Origin: Neobacillus niacini | GTDB lineage: Bacteria; Bacillota; Bacilli; Bacillales; Cytobacillaceae | Assembly (NCBI RefSeq): GCF_030817595.1 | Contig: NZ_JAUSZN010000001.1 | Location: 442,001-506,000, forward strand | DNA: 64,000 nucleotides | Reading direction: 5' to 3' | Shown here: piece after piece, positions 26,460-35,019 of the stretch | Numbering within the stretch: the stretch's first letter is position 1 | Layout of the letters: the number at the start of each line of letters is the position of its first letter | Notes under the pieces: generated by a model | The model's database searches: none | Seen by the model: only the letters and a program-made list of their open reading frames with translations | Told to the model about the DNA's origin: nothing | Translations under genes and position numbers: made by a program

Positions 26460-27182
26460 ATGGTGGTTATTAATAATAACTCAATATTGAACGATACATG
26501 TGATTTAGAAAAATATATTAAAAATATAAAGACAATTGAATCACATGAAGATCAGATTATCCAAGTACTTAAGAGCTTTCTTGAATTATTTCCGCTATTG
26601 GATATAGGATTATTCAGATACTCTCCATTTGGATATTTAACAGAAGGAATAATGGCCATCACCCCAGAAGAGGGACTTAAACATATTAGGGATATGAGAG
26701 ATGATGTTCGAACCCTGCCTTCCGTTTACAATGCAGTAAGGACACGCAGAGCAATCTTTCTTAAAGGGGAGGACTTCGTAAAGTATAATCCTAGATACAC
26801 TTTTACTTCTAAGACCTCTTCGATCTTATTTGTACCTATATCTTTTAGAAGTGTTGTCGTAGGAATGGCATGTAGTACACAGTTTTCGGAAAGCAATAAG
26901 AAAATAGAAGAATTACTTCCTTTATTTACGCTTTTCGGAGAAATGTTAGGGGAGCTGTTTGAGGAACCATACCTTATCAATGATAATTATTGCTTGTTAA
27001 ACAAGAGAGAGATTGAAATCATGCAAAAGTTATCAATAGGAGAAACGACGAAAGTTATCGCCCAGTCCATGCATCTTAGTGAATTCACGATCAGGGATTA
27101 TATTAAATTGTCTCTCAAAAAATTAGGGGTAAAAGACCGAACCCATGCAGTTGCTATATTAATGAAGCAAGGGATTATTTAA
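26460..27182 (+). CDS. LuxR-type HTH regulator with GAF-like sensor region
   Basis: Transcription factor of 240 residues. The C-terminal 60 residues form a LuxR-type helix-turn-helix (NKREIEIMQKLSIGETTKVI, AQSMHLSEFTIRDYI, LKKLGVKDRTHAV). The first 180 residues look like a GAF-type ligand domain without a phosphorylatable Asp pattern. It lies upstream of the monooxygenase gene in the same direction, with direct repeats of CCCCTCA in the next promoter region as a candidate binding site. It probably activates the ketone-oxidation genes; it could also act on the preceding operon. Confidence 0.78.
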   Translation: MVVINNNSILNDTCDLEKYIKNIKTIESHEDQIIQVLKSFLELFPLLDIGLFRYSPFGYLTEGIMAITPEEGLKHIRDMRDDVRTLPSVYNAVRTRRAIFLKGEDFVKYNPRYTFTSKTSSILFVPISFRSVVVGMACSTQFSESNKKIEELLPLFTLFGEMLGELFEEPYLINDNYCLLNKREIEIMQKLSIGETTKVIAQSMHLSEFTIRDYIKLSLKKLGVKDRTHAVAILMKQGII

Positions 27183-27223
27183 TAGCTATTCAAGTTCTTT
27201 TAGGGTATAGAAAAAATTATCTA

Positions 27224-27295
27224 GCACGCAACCCCATCCTTTACTTGTTTCTCGTAAATTCAAGTATAAAAGATATGGAGTTTGCGTGTTTTTTA
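27224..27295 (+). terminator. Terminator after the LuxR-type regulator
   Basis: CACGCAA...CCAT pairs with ATGG...TTGCGTG around an inner hairpin (TACTTG/CAAGTA), followed by TTTTTTAG. Confidence 0.6.
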
Positions 27296-27302
27296 GTAGG
27301 AC

Positions 27303-27405
27303 CCCCTCAAATGAAGGGAAATTCCCCTCATGCTAGGAGTATTATGATTTTGGTACTCATTGTAAAATAGTTATATACATAATTATTCGAATTTTTAGAA
27401 TAATT
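27303..27405 (+). promoter_or_regulatory. Control region of the monooxygenase module
   Basis: Two identical CCCCTCA elements (27303-27309 and 27324-27330) are 21 bases apart, two DNA turns, upstream of a promoter TTGGTA (27350-27355) and TATATA (27372-27377). A perfect inverted repeat AATTATTC-N9-GAATAATT (27381-27405) covers the expected transcription start. The layout suggests an upstream activator site and a downstream operator. Confidence 0.5.
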
Positions 27406-27448
27406 AAATTCCAACCTGAGTAAGAATGAGAGACGAGAGGAGAAAACT

Positions 27449-29077
27449 ATGACTATATCAAAAGAATTTGACGCCGTTATCGTAGGGGCAGGTTTTTCGG
27501 GAATGTATATGCTTCATTTATTACGTGAGGAGGGTTTCTCTGTTCGCCTATATGAAGCAGGCAGTAATGTTGGAGGTACTTGGTATTGGAATCGCTATCC
27601 AGGTGCACGGTGTGATATTCCAACAGAAAGTTATTGTTATACGTTTTCAGAAGAAATTCATAGAGAATGGACATGGTCTTCCGTTTATCCTGAGCAATCG
27701 GAGATTCTTGACTACTGTAATTTCGTAGCAAATAAGTTGGACCTTCGCAGAGATATCCAGTTCAACACTCGACTTACATTTGCGGAGTATGATGAGAAGA
27801 ATAAAAAATGGAAGGTCTGTACGGGCGATGGAGACATTGTTCAAGCAAAATATTTCATCCCAGCTTTAGGAAATGTGTCAATCCCTCATGCACCTACCAT
27901 TAAAGGTCTAGAACATTTCCAAGGCGAAACCTACCATACGAGTCGTTGGCCACATGAAAAAGTAGAATTTAAGGGGAAACGAGTAGCGGTTATTGGGACT
28001 GGTTCGAGCGGCGTCCAGGCAATTACATCTATTTCGAAAGAAGCGGATCACCTTACAGTTTTTCAGCGTACACCACAATTTGTCAGCCCCGTGAAAAACC
28101 CTTTACTAAGCCCAGAACAAGTGGAGGAAATGAAGAATAATTTCCCTGAATTGAGACAAAAAATACGAGAACATTTTATCGGGGCGCCTAGCTTTGACTT
28201 AAGAAGGCCTTATTCAGCACTCGAAGATTCACCAGAAGACCGTCAAAGGTTTTACGAGGAACTCTGGCAAGAACAAAATGGTTTTCAATTATTATTTTCG
28301 TACTTGGATATTACAGTAAATGATGAAGCTAATGCAACATTAGCAGAATTCGTACGTACTAAGATTAAAGAAATTGTAAAAGATCCTGACACCGCAGAGA
28401 ATTTACTTCCGACGTATCTAATCGGCGGGAAACGGCCAGTTGTAGGTACCAATTATTATGAAAAGTATAATCAAGAAAACGTTTCTCTCGTCAATTTGAA
28501 AAAAACACCAATTGTAGCGTGCACAAATAAGGGATTGGTAACATCAGAAGGTGAGTATGAGTTTGACATCATTGTATTTGCGAGCGGTTTCGATGCGATG
28601 ACAGGACCATTAATGAAAGCAAATATCCGTGGTAGAAATGGAATTTTCTTAAAAGATAAATGGGATGGCGGAAAAAACCTTAAGACATTCCTTGGTGTTT
28701 GTAACGTTGGATTTCCAAATATGTTTACCATTACGGGTCCCCATTTCCCGTTAACAACGAATGCTATTACAGTGAATGAGGTAATAGTGGAATGGATTTT
28801 TGATTGCATTAAATATGTTGAAGAGCATGGTGTTGAAGAAATTGAGGCAACTAGTGAGGCAGAGGAAACCTGGACAAACCATGCAAATGAAGTTGGAGAA
28901 CAGTCGATTTATGCTAAGGTTGACAGCTGGTATACAGGAGCCAATATTGAAGGGAAGCCGCGTGGATTTTTAGGCTACACTGGAGATTACTTAATGTTTC
29001 AAGAACAATTTAATAATGCTAGAGATTACAAAGGGTTTACTTTTACTCCAAAGCAAAACGTGGCTGTAGAAAAATAA
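27449..29077 (+). CDS. Baeyer-Villiger-type flavin monooxygenase
   Basis: Class B flavoprotein monooxygenase, 542 residues, using FAD, NADPH and oxygen to insert an oxygen next to a ketone carbonyl. The FAD motif GAGFSG is at residues 13-18, the Baeyer-Villiger fingerprint FxGxxxHTxxWP is complete at 157-168 (FQGETYHTSRWP), and the NADPH motif GTGSSG is at 183-188. Close in pattern to cyclohexanone or phenylacetone monooxygenases; the actual ketone is unknown. An esterase two genes downstream would hydrolyse the ester or lactone product. Confidence 0.92.
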   Translation: MTISKEFDAVIVGAGFSGMYMLHLLREEGFSVRLYEAGSNVGGTWYWNRYPGARCDIPTESYCYTFSEEIHREWTWSSVYPEQSEILDYCNFVANKLDLRRDIQFNTRLTFAEYDEKNKKWKVCTGDGDIVQAKYFIPALGNVSIPHAPTIKGLEHFQGETYHTSRWPHEKVEFKGKRVAVIGTGSSGVQAITSISKEADHLTVFQRTPQFVSPVKNPLLSPEQVEEMKNNFPELRQKIREHFIGAPSFDLRRPYSALEDSPEDRQRFYEELWQEQNGFQLLFSYLDITVNDEANATLAEFVRTKIKEIVKDPDTAENLLPTYLIGGKRPVVGTNYYEKYNQENVSLVNLKKTPIVACTNKGLVTSEGEYEFDIIVFASGFDAMTGPLMKANIRGRNGIFLKDKWDGGKNLKTFLGVCNVGFPNMFTITGPHFPLTTNAITVNEVIVEWIFDCIKYVEEHGVEEIEATSEAEETWTNHANEVGEQSIYAKVDSWYTGANIEGKPRGFLGYTGDYLMFQEQFNNARDYKGFTFTPKQNVAVEK

Positions 29078-29178
29078 CTAGAGGCATGATCCATTGGAAA
29101 ATGTACATTACGGTTTATTAATAGAACATTCATGCACAATGCTGATTTCCTAGATTAATTGAAACGGAGGATTATCAA

Positions 29179-29481
29179 ATGGCAAAATTATTAGTAGTCT
29201 ATGACCAACCAACAAACAAAGAAGGGTTTGATGGTCACTATTTTGGAACCCACATCCCTTTAGCGGAGGAGTTACCTGGTTTAAAAAGTGTCCAAGCAAA
29301 TCGAGTATTGGGAGTTCAAAACAGTGAGCTTAATCCCTACTTAGTGGTTCAACTTGAATTTGAAAGTGCAGAAGAACTAAATCAAAACTTGGCTTCGCAA
29401 AAAGGCCAAGAATTAACAGCAGATTTAAAAAATCTAATGGCATTTCTACCTAAGCCTCCAGCTATTATCATTGTTGAATAG
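29179..29481 (+). CDS. EthD-family protein
   Basis: Small dimeric alpha+beta-barrel protein of 100 residues (EthD family), starting AKLLVVYDQP with the conserved HYFGTHIPLAEELPGLKS segment. Family members accompany oxygenase or ether/ketone degradation genes but have no settled reaction. It lies 101 bases after the monooxygenase behind AACGGAGG and is followed by the esterase, so it is part of the same module. Confidence 0.82.
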   Translation: MAKLLVVYDQPTNKEGFDGHYFGTHIPLAEELPGLKSVQANRVLGVQNSELNPYLVVQLEFESAEELNQNLASQKGQELTADLKNLMAFLPKPPAIIIVE

Positions 29482-29542
29482 CGCTCTTTTAAATTGCAAT
29501 TCAATATATTAAATTAATAGAAAATTTTAGGAGTGATCTAAA

Positions 29543-30475
29543 ATGACGATTTATTCCATAACGAAACAATTTCTTGATATGTTAAGTGCTGGACCGCCAA
29601 TCACATCGTTGTCTCCAGTGGAAGCGCGTGCGGCAATTGATGCAATGCTTGAACTTCGCTCAGAACCGGAAACGGTTTCAAAGATTGAAGAAAAAACAAT
29701 ACCTGTCGATAATGGAGAAATAAACGTGAGAATATATACTCCAGAAGGTACGGGACCATTTCCACTTTTTGTTTACTATCATGGTGGAGGCTATGTGATC
29801 GGAAATTTGGAATTCGTTGATCATGGTTGTCGTTCCATTGCCAATGCTGGTAATTGTGTCGTCGTCTCCGCAGAATATCGTAAATCACCAGAATACAAGT
29901 TTCCGATTCCAGTGGAAGATTGCTATAAAGCACTAGAATGGGTCCATGCGAATGCTGAGCAGTTGAATGGAGATGCGTCAAAAATCATCGTGGGTGGAGA
30001 TAGTGCTGGAGGAAATCTATCGGCTGTAATGACACAATTGATTAAAGAGCGTCAAGGACCGTCGATTGCAGCACAAGTCTTGTTATACCCTGGATCAGAT
30101 TTAAATCTGGGCTATCAATCTGTACAGGAGTATGGTGAAGGCTATGGGCTGGACGTGGAATTGATTAACTGGTTTGTGGATCATTACCTCAATCATCCAT
30201 CAGAACGTGATCATAAATATGCTTCATCGATAATGGCTGAAGACTTTAGCAATTTACCGCAGGCGCTCGTCATTACAGCTGAACTTGATCCAATTCGTGA
30301 CCAAGGGAAGGCATATGCTGACCGACTTCAAGAAGCGGGTGTGCCTGTCCAATATATTTGTATGGAAGGTCATATTCACGGGTATTTTAGCTACCCGCCT
30401 TTTGGAGAAAGTATGAAGAATACGGCAAAAGAAATTGGGTTGTTTTTGAACAATGTCCTAGCTACATCGGTTTAA
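29543..30475 (+). CDS. Alpha/beta hydrolase, hormone-sensitive-lipase family esterase
   Basis: Carboxylesterase of 310 residues. The oxyanion-hole motif HGGGYVIG begins at His80, the nucleophile is Ser154 in GGDSAGG, and the acid and base are the Asp in AELDPIRDQG and a His in MEGHIHGYFSYP. Without a signal peptide it is cytoplasmic. In context it should hydrolyse the ester or lactone formed by the monooxygenase into acid and alcohol, which could then enter the acyl-CoA operon upstream. The stop is followed by terminator R2 copy 2. Confidence 0.9.
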   Translation: MTIYSITKQFLDMLSAGPPITSLSPVEARAAIDAMLELRSEPETVSKIEEKTIPVDNGEINVRIYTPEGTGPFPLFVYYHGGGYVIGNLEFVDHGCRSIANAGNCVVVSAEYRKSPEYKFPIPVEDCYKALEWVHANAEQLNGDASKIIVGGDSAGGNLSAVMTQLIKERQGPSIAAQVLLYPGSDLNLGYQSVQEYGEGYGLDVELINWFVDHYLNHPSERDHKYASSIMAEDFSNLPQALVITAELDPIRDQGKAYADRLQEAGVPVQYICMEGHIHGYFSYPPFGESMKNTAKEIGLFLNNVLATSV

Positions 30476-30489
30476 AAAAAGTGGGGATC

Positions 30490-30556
30490 TTTAGAATACG
30501 AAATTAGTTCTGGTTACATTTATGTTGGATAAGCTGCCAATTCGGCAGCTTTTTCT
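30490..30556 (+). terminator. Terminator, repeat R2 copy 2
   Basis: AAGCTGCC-AATT-CGGCAGCTT and TTTCTG. It matches 11410-11476 over both the hairpin and the preceding 45 bases (GAAATTAGTTCT...ATGTT). Confidence 0.85.
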
Positions 30557-30659
30557 GTCCAAGGAGAAAATTCAAAGCTCCAGACACTGAAGCAAATTAC
30601 GTGTAAAATGCACGCTCAGCTCCTATACTATACAAGAATAAAAAATTGGAGGGACAAGT

Positions 30660-31358
30660 ATGCATATTGAAATGTGGACTGACTTTGCTTGACCATTTTG
30701 CTATATTGGCAAAAGGCGTCTGGAGGACGCTCTTAAACAGCTTAACCATCCCATTGAAGTGACGTATCGAAGCTATGAATTGGATCCGACAATGGGACGA
30801 GATATAAAAGAATCTATGTACGAAACGCTAGCCAAGAAATATGGTATGAGTATCGCTCAGGCAAAGGCAAATGTCGAAAGAGTGGTACAAATGGCGAAGG
30901 AAGTTGGATTGGATTATCAGATGGATACTCTCATCCAAACGAACACCTTTGATGCGCACCGATTAACGTTATATGCGAAAACTCAGGGACGAATGAAAGA
31001 GATGACCGAGCGGATTCTCCGTGCCTATTTTACCGAATCCAAACATATTGGAGACCATGAAACCTTAACCGAGCTAGCAGTGGAGGTAGGGTTACACCGG
31101 GAAGAAGTGGCGAAAATGCTCGCAAGTGATGAAATGTCAGACGTTGTTCGTGCTGATGAACAAACAGCCAAACAATATGGTGTTACAGGTGTCCCATTCT
31201 TTCTAATTAATAAAAAATATGCACTTACCGGTGCACAGTCTACTGAGACATTTGTTCAGGCTTTGAGAAAAGTGATTGCAGAAGATGAAATCACGGTTTT
31301 GAACAGTCAAGACGGTCTAAATTGCTATGATGATGGCTGTGAAATCCCTAATAAGTAA
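30660..31358 (+). CDS. DsbA/FrnE-family thiol oxidoreductase with in-frame TGA, probable selenoprotein
   Basis: ATG 30660 follows GGAGGG at ideal distance and opens MHIEMWTDFA, then TGA (30690-30692), then PFCYIGKRRLEDAL. FrnE-type members read DF-x-C-P-x-C-Y-I-G-K here, so TGA replaces exactly the first Cys of the CxxC redox motif. After it the frame stays open to 31358 and shows the rest of a normal FrnE-like protein (TGVPFFLINKKYALTGAQ near the C-terminus). Bases 30716-30730 fold into GCGTC-TGGAG-GACGC, a hairpin with a G-containing loop 28 bases after the TGA, as expected for a bacterial SECIS. Total 232 residues if selenocysteine is inserted. The alternative is a nonsense mutation. Confidence 0.75.
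30711..30734 (+). promoter_or_regulatory. Candidate bacterial SECIS hairpin
   Basis: GCGTC/GACGC with loop TGGAG, extended by a G-U pair and two A-U pairs after a mismatch. The loop begins 29 bases after the TGA and has G at its second position, which fits published bacterial SECIS rules (apical loop 16-37 bases downstream). Confidence 0.6.
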
Positions 31359-31536
31359 AGAACCGAGTGTGTAAGGTATTTGCTAAACAACATTCTTATT
31401 GATTGATACAGCAAATATCTGTTCCTATTGATTTTTTTGAAAAGGTAAGGTAATATTTTACTTGGTAAAAGTAAACATAATAATTAAATATTCCCTTTTG
31501 GAAGATGATATAGACAATATTTTATTGTGCTCATAC

Positions 31537-31590
31537 ATAGCCAAAATAGATACACTCTAGCAATAGGGTTATTCTATTTTGGCTATTTTT
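31537..31590 (+). terminator. Strong hairpin with T-run just before the Spo0A-like gene
   Basis: A perfect 14-base inverted repeat, ATAGCCAAAATAGA and its complement, with a 22-base loop, followed by TTTTATTAT. It lies 178 bases after the oxidoreductase stop and only 52 bases before the Spo0A-like start, so it can end the upstream transcript or attenuate the downstream one. Confidence 0.7.
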
Positions 31591-31641
31591 ATTATCGATA
31601 CAACCAAAAGCAATTTAATTGAAAACAGGAGGAGGAGTAAT

Positions 31642-32424
31642 ATGATAAAAATCGGAATAATTGATGATAATGTACAATTCACAGAATTACTTAAAGATTT
31701 TCTCTCGACTATCAACGAAATGAAGGTAATTGGAGTTGCGCATAATGGAATGGAGGGGATGGAGTTAATAGAGAAGAAGAAACCAGACCTTATCATATTA
31801 GATTTGATTATGCCATTTTCCGATGGTTTGTCTTTACTAAAAAATATATATGAAGAAGGCATAACTACAAAGGTAATAATGCTTACCTCTATTGGAACCG
31901 ACGAGATCATAACACAAGCAAAGGAGTTAGGGGCATCCTACTTTTTGATGAAACCTATTGAACTAAGCAATTTACCAAACATGATCATGTCTATTTGTTT
32001 AGATAGTGTTTTACAGAAAACAACTTTAGAAAAGAAAATACATAACACGAATAATGATGATAAGTTAGAATTAAAAATTAGCGATATTTTACGATCTATA
32101 GGTATTCCAGCAAATCTAAAGGGATATTTTTTTCTAAGAGAAGCTATTCAAATGATAAATAATGGCTGTGAAATTAGTTTTTCAAAAGTAATATATCCGG
32201 CTATTGCATCCAAATATCATACCACTCCAAGCCGTGTTGAAAGAGCTATAAGACATGCAATTGAAGTTGGATGGAATCGAGGAGGTATTGAGCAGTTAGA
32301 TTTTATATTTGGAAACACAGTAATTCCATTAAAAGGGAAACCAACTAACGGTGAATTCATAGCATTCATTGCTGAGCATTTAATGCTAAAAGGGATGGAA
32401 GTCGGAAGTTTCACCTCTGTATAA
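31642..32424 (+). CDS. Spo0A-like response regulator (paralogue)
   Basis: Full-length Spo0A-type protein, 260 residues from the ATG behind AGGAGGAGG. The receiver domain keeps Asp8-Asp9, phospho-acceptor Asp54, Thr82 and Lys104. A short linker leads to the Spo0A-specific DNA-binding domain with TTPSRVERAIRHAIEV near residues 194-209, almost identical to the recognition helix of Spo0A. The receiver and linker differ more. The genuine spo0A lies next to spoIVB in bacilli, which is not seen here, so this is an extra copy that may bind 0A boxes and answer a different kinase. Confidence 0.85.
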   Translation: MIKIGIIDDNVQFTELLKDFLSTINEMKVIGVAHNGMEGMELIEKKKPDLIILDLIMPFSDGLSLLKNIYEEGITTKVIMLTSIGTDEIITQAKELGASYFLMKPIELSNLPNMIMSICLDSVLQKTTLEKKIHNTNNDDKLELKISDILRSIGIPANLKGYFFLREAIQMINNGCEISFSKVIYPAIASKYHTTPSRVERAIRHAIEVGWNRGGIEQLDFIFGNTVIPLKGKPTNGEFIAFIAEHLMLKGMEVGSFTSV

Positions 32425-32467
32425 TCCGTCTTTTCCCGTATCGATTTTGTGTAGGTATGAGCAGTCA

Positions 32468-32655
32468 TAGGCGGAGAATTTCCTGCTAATGTAAATAGGG
32501 GAAGCTTAAGAAGCGGATATAAGCGGAGAAATTCCGGTTAACTGCTCTAATAAAGACAAAATCCAAAGATTTAGATAAGATAAACGGAAAACTCCGGTTA
32601 TTTTTAAGGAAATATTGGTATTTCCAAATTTAGCCGGAATTTTTCCGTGTATAAT
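32468..32655. repeat. Cluster of GCGGA...TTCCGC-type palindromes
   Basis: The stretch between the convergent genes contains several related small palindromes: GGCGGAGAATTTCC (near 32470), AAGCGGAGAAATTCCGGTTA (near 32522), AAACGGAAAACTCCGGTTA (near 32583) and AGCCGGAATTTTTCCGTGTA (near 32632). The same motif family occurs at 59560-59640. It looks like a dispersed intergenic repeat of this genome. No gene is seen here. Confidence 0.65.
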
Positions 32656-32721
32656 TTTTTACAACAATAGCTCGGTCCTATTGTGACTGAGCTACAACTT
32701 CTTCTAATGAACTTGTTAATT

Positions 32722-34050
32722 TTATACTTCTACTTTTTGGAAAAATTGTGGTAAATGCTCTTTATGTGCTTCTAACATTTCATCCAAAATCACTTTACCC
32801 ACTTTATCAGAAGGAACGAGCGGATTGATGGTCATCGCTAGTAAAGCAGTATCGTAGTTTCCTGTAACTGCGGCTTCAGCTGCTACTCGTTCAAATGATT
32901 TAATTTGTTGTACCAGGCCTCTAACCGCAACTGGTAAATCTCCATTGATGATTGGTTTTGGGCCTTCTTTTGTGATGACACAACTTACTTCCACTGCTGA
33001 CTCGTAAGGAATACTAGCAATTGCACCATTATTAATCGTGTTGACAGGCTGAATGTCCCGTTTATCGTTATAAATGGAAGAAATTAAACGAACGGCTGCA
33101 TCGCTGTAATACGCCCCGCCACGTTCCTCTAATTGAGGTGGCTTGATGGCTAAATTAGGATCCTTGTATAGCTCAAATAATTCTTCTTCTAATTTTTTCA
33201 CGACTTCTGCTCTTGTTGTGCCCGCTTTAAAGTTTTTCAGCTCTTTTTCTAGCATTTCATCACTCTTATAATAGTAAAGGTGATATGGACATGTTAAGGC
33301 ATTTAACGCGCGAATAAATTCTGGCTCCCAGCCTTGACCTTCTACGTTTTTAACAAAGCTGCTGTTCTCTGGACTTGTTAACAGTTCGATTACTCGATCT
33401 TTCACACTTACGCCGTCTAGATACACATCTAATCCATATACCATATGATTTAACCCAGCAAAATCAATCCGAATACGAGAATGGTCCACGTCCAATAGCT
33501 TTGCCACTCCCATCTCAATTCCGATTGGAACATTACATAAACCAACGATTTTCTTATGGTCCGTATAGCGAAGAACCGCTTCGGTCACCATGCCGGCAGG
33601 GTTTGTAAAGTTGATTAGCCAGGCATCTGGACATAGTTCTTTGATATCTTTTACGATGTCTAAAATGACTGGAATGGTACGCAATCCCTTAAAAAGTCCG
33701 CCTGGTCCATTTGTTTCTTGGCCTAAAACTCCATGGCTTAAAGGAATTCTTTCATCTTTAGCACGAGCGTCCAATAATCCTACGCGAAATTGTGTCGTAA
33801 CAAAATCAGCACCTTTTAATGCTGCTTTTCGATCAAGTGTTAAATGAACTGTAATCGGAAGACCTGCTTTTTCAATCATCCTTTTTGCAAGACTGCCAAC
33901 AATCTCCAATTTTTCTCTTCCTGCTTCTATATCTACCAACCATAATTCCCTTACAGGCAATTCGTCGTATCTTTTAATAAAGCCTTCTACTAATTCTGGC
34001 GTATAACTTGAACCTCCGCCAATCGTTACAATCTTAATTCCTTTACTCAT
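32722..34050 (-). CDS. 6-phospho-beta-glucosidase, glycoside hydrolase family 4
   Basis: NAD- and metal-dependent GH4 hydrolase, 442 residues, acting on phosphorylated disaccharides such as cellobiose-6-phosphate delivered by a PTS. The N-terminal NAD motif VTIGGGSSYTPEL (8-20), INFTNPAG (146-153), the metal ligand Cys172 in GLCNVPIG and His202 in GLNHMVYG are all present, as in LicH/CelF. No PTS gene is adjacent, so import must be encoded elsewhere. It is divergent from an RpiR-type regulator, which probably controls it. Confidence 0.92.
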   Translation of the reverse strand: MSKGIKIVTIGGGSSYTPELVEGFIKRYDELPVRELWLVDIEAGREKLEIVGSLAKRMIEKAGLPITVHLTLDRKAALKGADFVTTQFRVGLLDARAKDERIPLSHGVLGQETNGPGGLFKGLRTIPVILDIVKDIKELCPDAWLINFTNPAGMVTEAVLRYTDHKKIVGLCNVPIGIEMGVAKLLDVDHSRIRIDFAGLNHMVYGLDVYLDGVSVKDRVIELLTSPENSSFVKNVEGQGWEPEFIRALNALTCPYHLYYYKSDEMLEKELKNFKAGTTRAEVVKKLEEELFELYKDPNLAIKPPQLEERGGAYYSDAAVRLISSIYNDKRDIQPVNTINNGAIASIPYESAVEVSCVITKEGPKPIINGDLPVAVRGLVQQIKSFERVAAEAAVTGNYDTALLAMTINPLVPSDKVGKVILDEMLEAHKEHLPQFFQKVEV

Positions 34051-34244
34051 GTGTCATCCTCCTATTAAATACGAATTTACAAAACCTATTCTAGAGGAGA
34101 AAGAGGGTATTTGATATAGATTTGAAAGCGTTAGATTTGTTTTTCACCGAAAGGAATTTGTTTCACAAAAGTAACACTGTGTTTCTTTTTTGGAGTATAC
34201 TAACTAACAAAAGATACAACGTTTACATAAAGGGAGAGACGATT

Positions 34245-34976
34245 ATGTTTACAAATGAGGTCATTGCCACATTTAATGAACTTGAGTTACTGCTTTATAA
34301 ATACATCATGCAAAATATAGAAAAAGTCGTTTATATGCGTATACGGGATCTTGCGGTTGAAGCGCATGTTTCCACTTCCACGATCATGCGTTTTTGCAGG
34401 AAATTAAATTGTGAAGGTTTTTCGGAGTTTAAAGTAAAACTGAAGCTATTATTTGATGAAAAAAGTGCCCCAACCATTAAATGTGGACAGCATGTGTTGG
34501 CGGAGTTTTTTGAGCGCACGCAAAATGAAAATTTCATTTTGAAGTTAGAGGAGGCAGCAGAAGCCATTTCCAAAGCAGAACATGTATTTTTCATTGGAAT
34601 TAGCAGTTCTGGAATCCTTGCAGAATACGGTTCTAGATACCTTTCGAGTTTAGGTAAGTTCTCAACTTATTTAAAAGACTGGTATATGCCTATACACGCT
34701 GACTTACATAATAGCATTACGGTGGCTCTTTCCGTTTCTGGAGAAAATGATTTTACCATTTCTCACATACACAAATTAAAAGAAAAAGGCAGTAAGATTT
34801 TAAGCATTACGAACAACGCGCAGTCTATGATAGCCAGGATGTCTGATAAAAATGTTTCCTATTATGTGACGGAGGAATTTTTGGACACTTCAAATATTAC
34901 CACGCAAATTCCCGTTATTTATATATTGGAGGAAATGGCACGGAGAGTGTATGAAAAAAGTAGAAAGAATGATTAA
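34245..34976 (+). CDS. MurR/RpiR-family transcriptional regulator
   Basis: DNA-binding regulator of 243 residues. The N-terminal HTH_6 domain ends in the helix-turn-helix AVEAHVSTSTIMRFCRKLNC; the C-terminal part is a SIS sugar-phosphate-binding domain (AEHVFFIGISSSGILAEYGS, ALSVSGENDFT). ATG 34245 follows AAGGGAGAG; an upstream TTG at 34122 would place the start before the likely promoter. It is divergent from the GH4 gene, so the signal is probably a phosphorylated sugar and the target that gene. Confidence 0.87.
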   Translation: MFTNEVIATFNELELLLYKYIMQNIEKVVYMRIRDLAVEAHVSTSTIMRFCRKLNCEGFSEFKVKLKLLFDEKSAPTIKCGQHVLAEFFERTQNENFILKLEEAAEAISKAEHVFFIGISSSGILAEYGSRYLSSLGKFSTYLKDWYMPIHADLHNSITVALSVSGENDFTISHIHKLKEKGSKILSITNNAQSMIARMSDKNVSYYVTEEFLDTSNITTQIPVIYILEEMARRVYEKSRKND

Positions 34977-35019
34977 CTGGGTTCAGCAATTCTAAATTGG
35001 TAGGTGAAACAGATAGTAA

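Noticed and set aside
32468..32655. Short repeats considered as a CRISPR array.
   Set aside because: The units are imperfect palindromes of varying length with irregular spacing, there are no unique spacers of constant size and no cas genes.
34121..34135. Possible CcpA site TTTGAAAGCGTTAGA upstream of the RpiR regulator.
   Set aside because: The second half of the consensus (the WWCA end) is missing; position alone does not support it.
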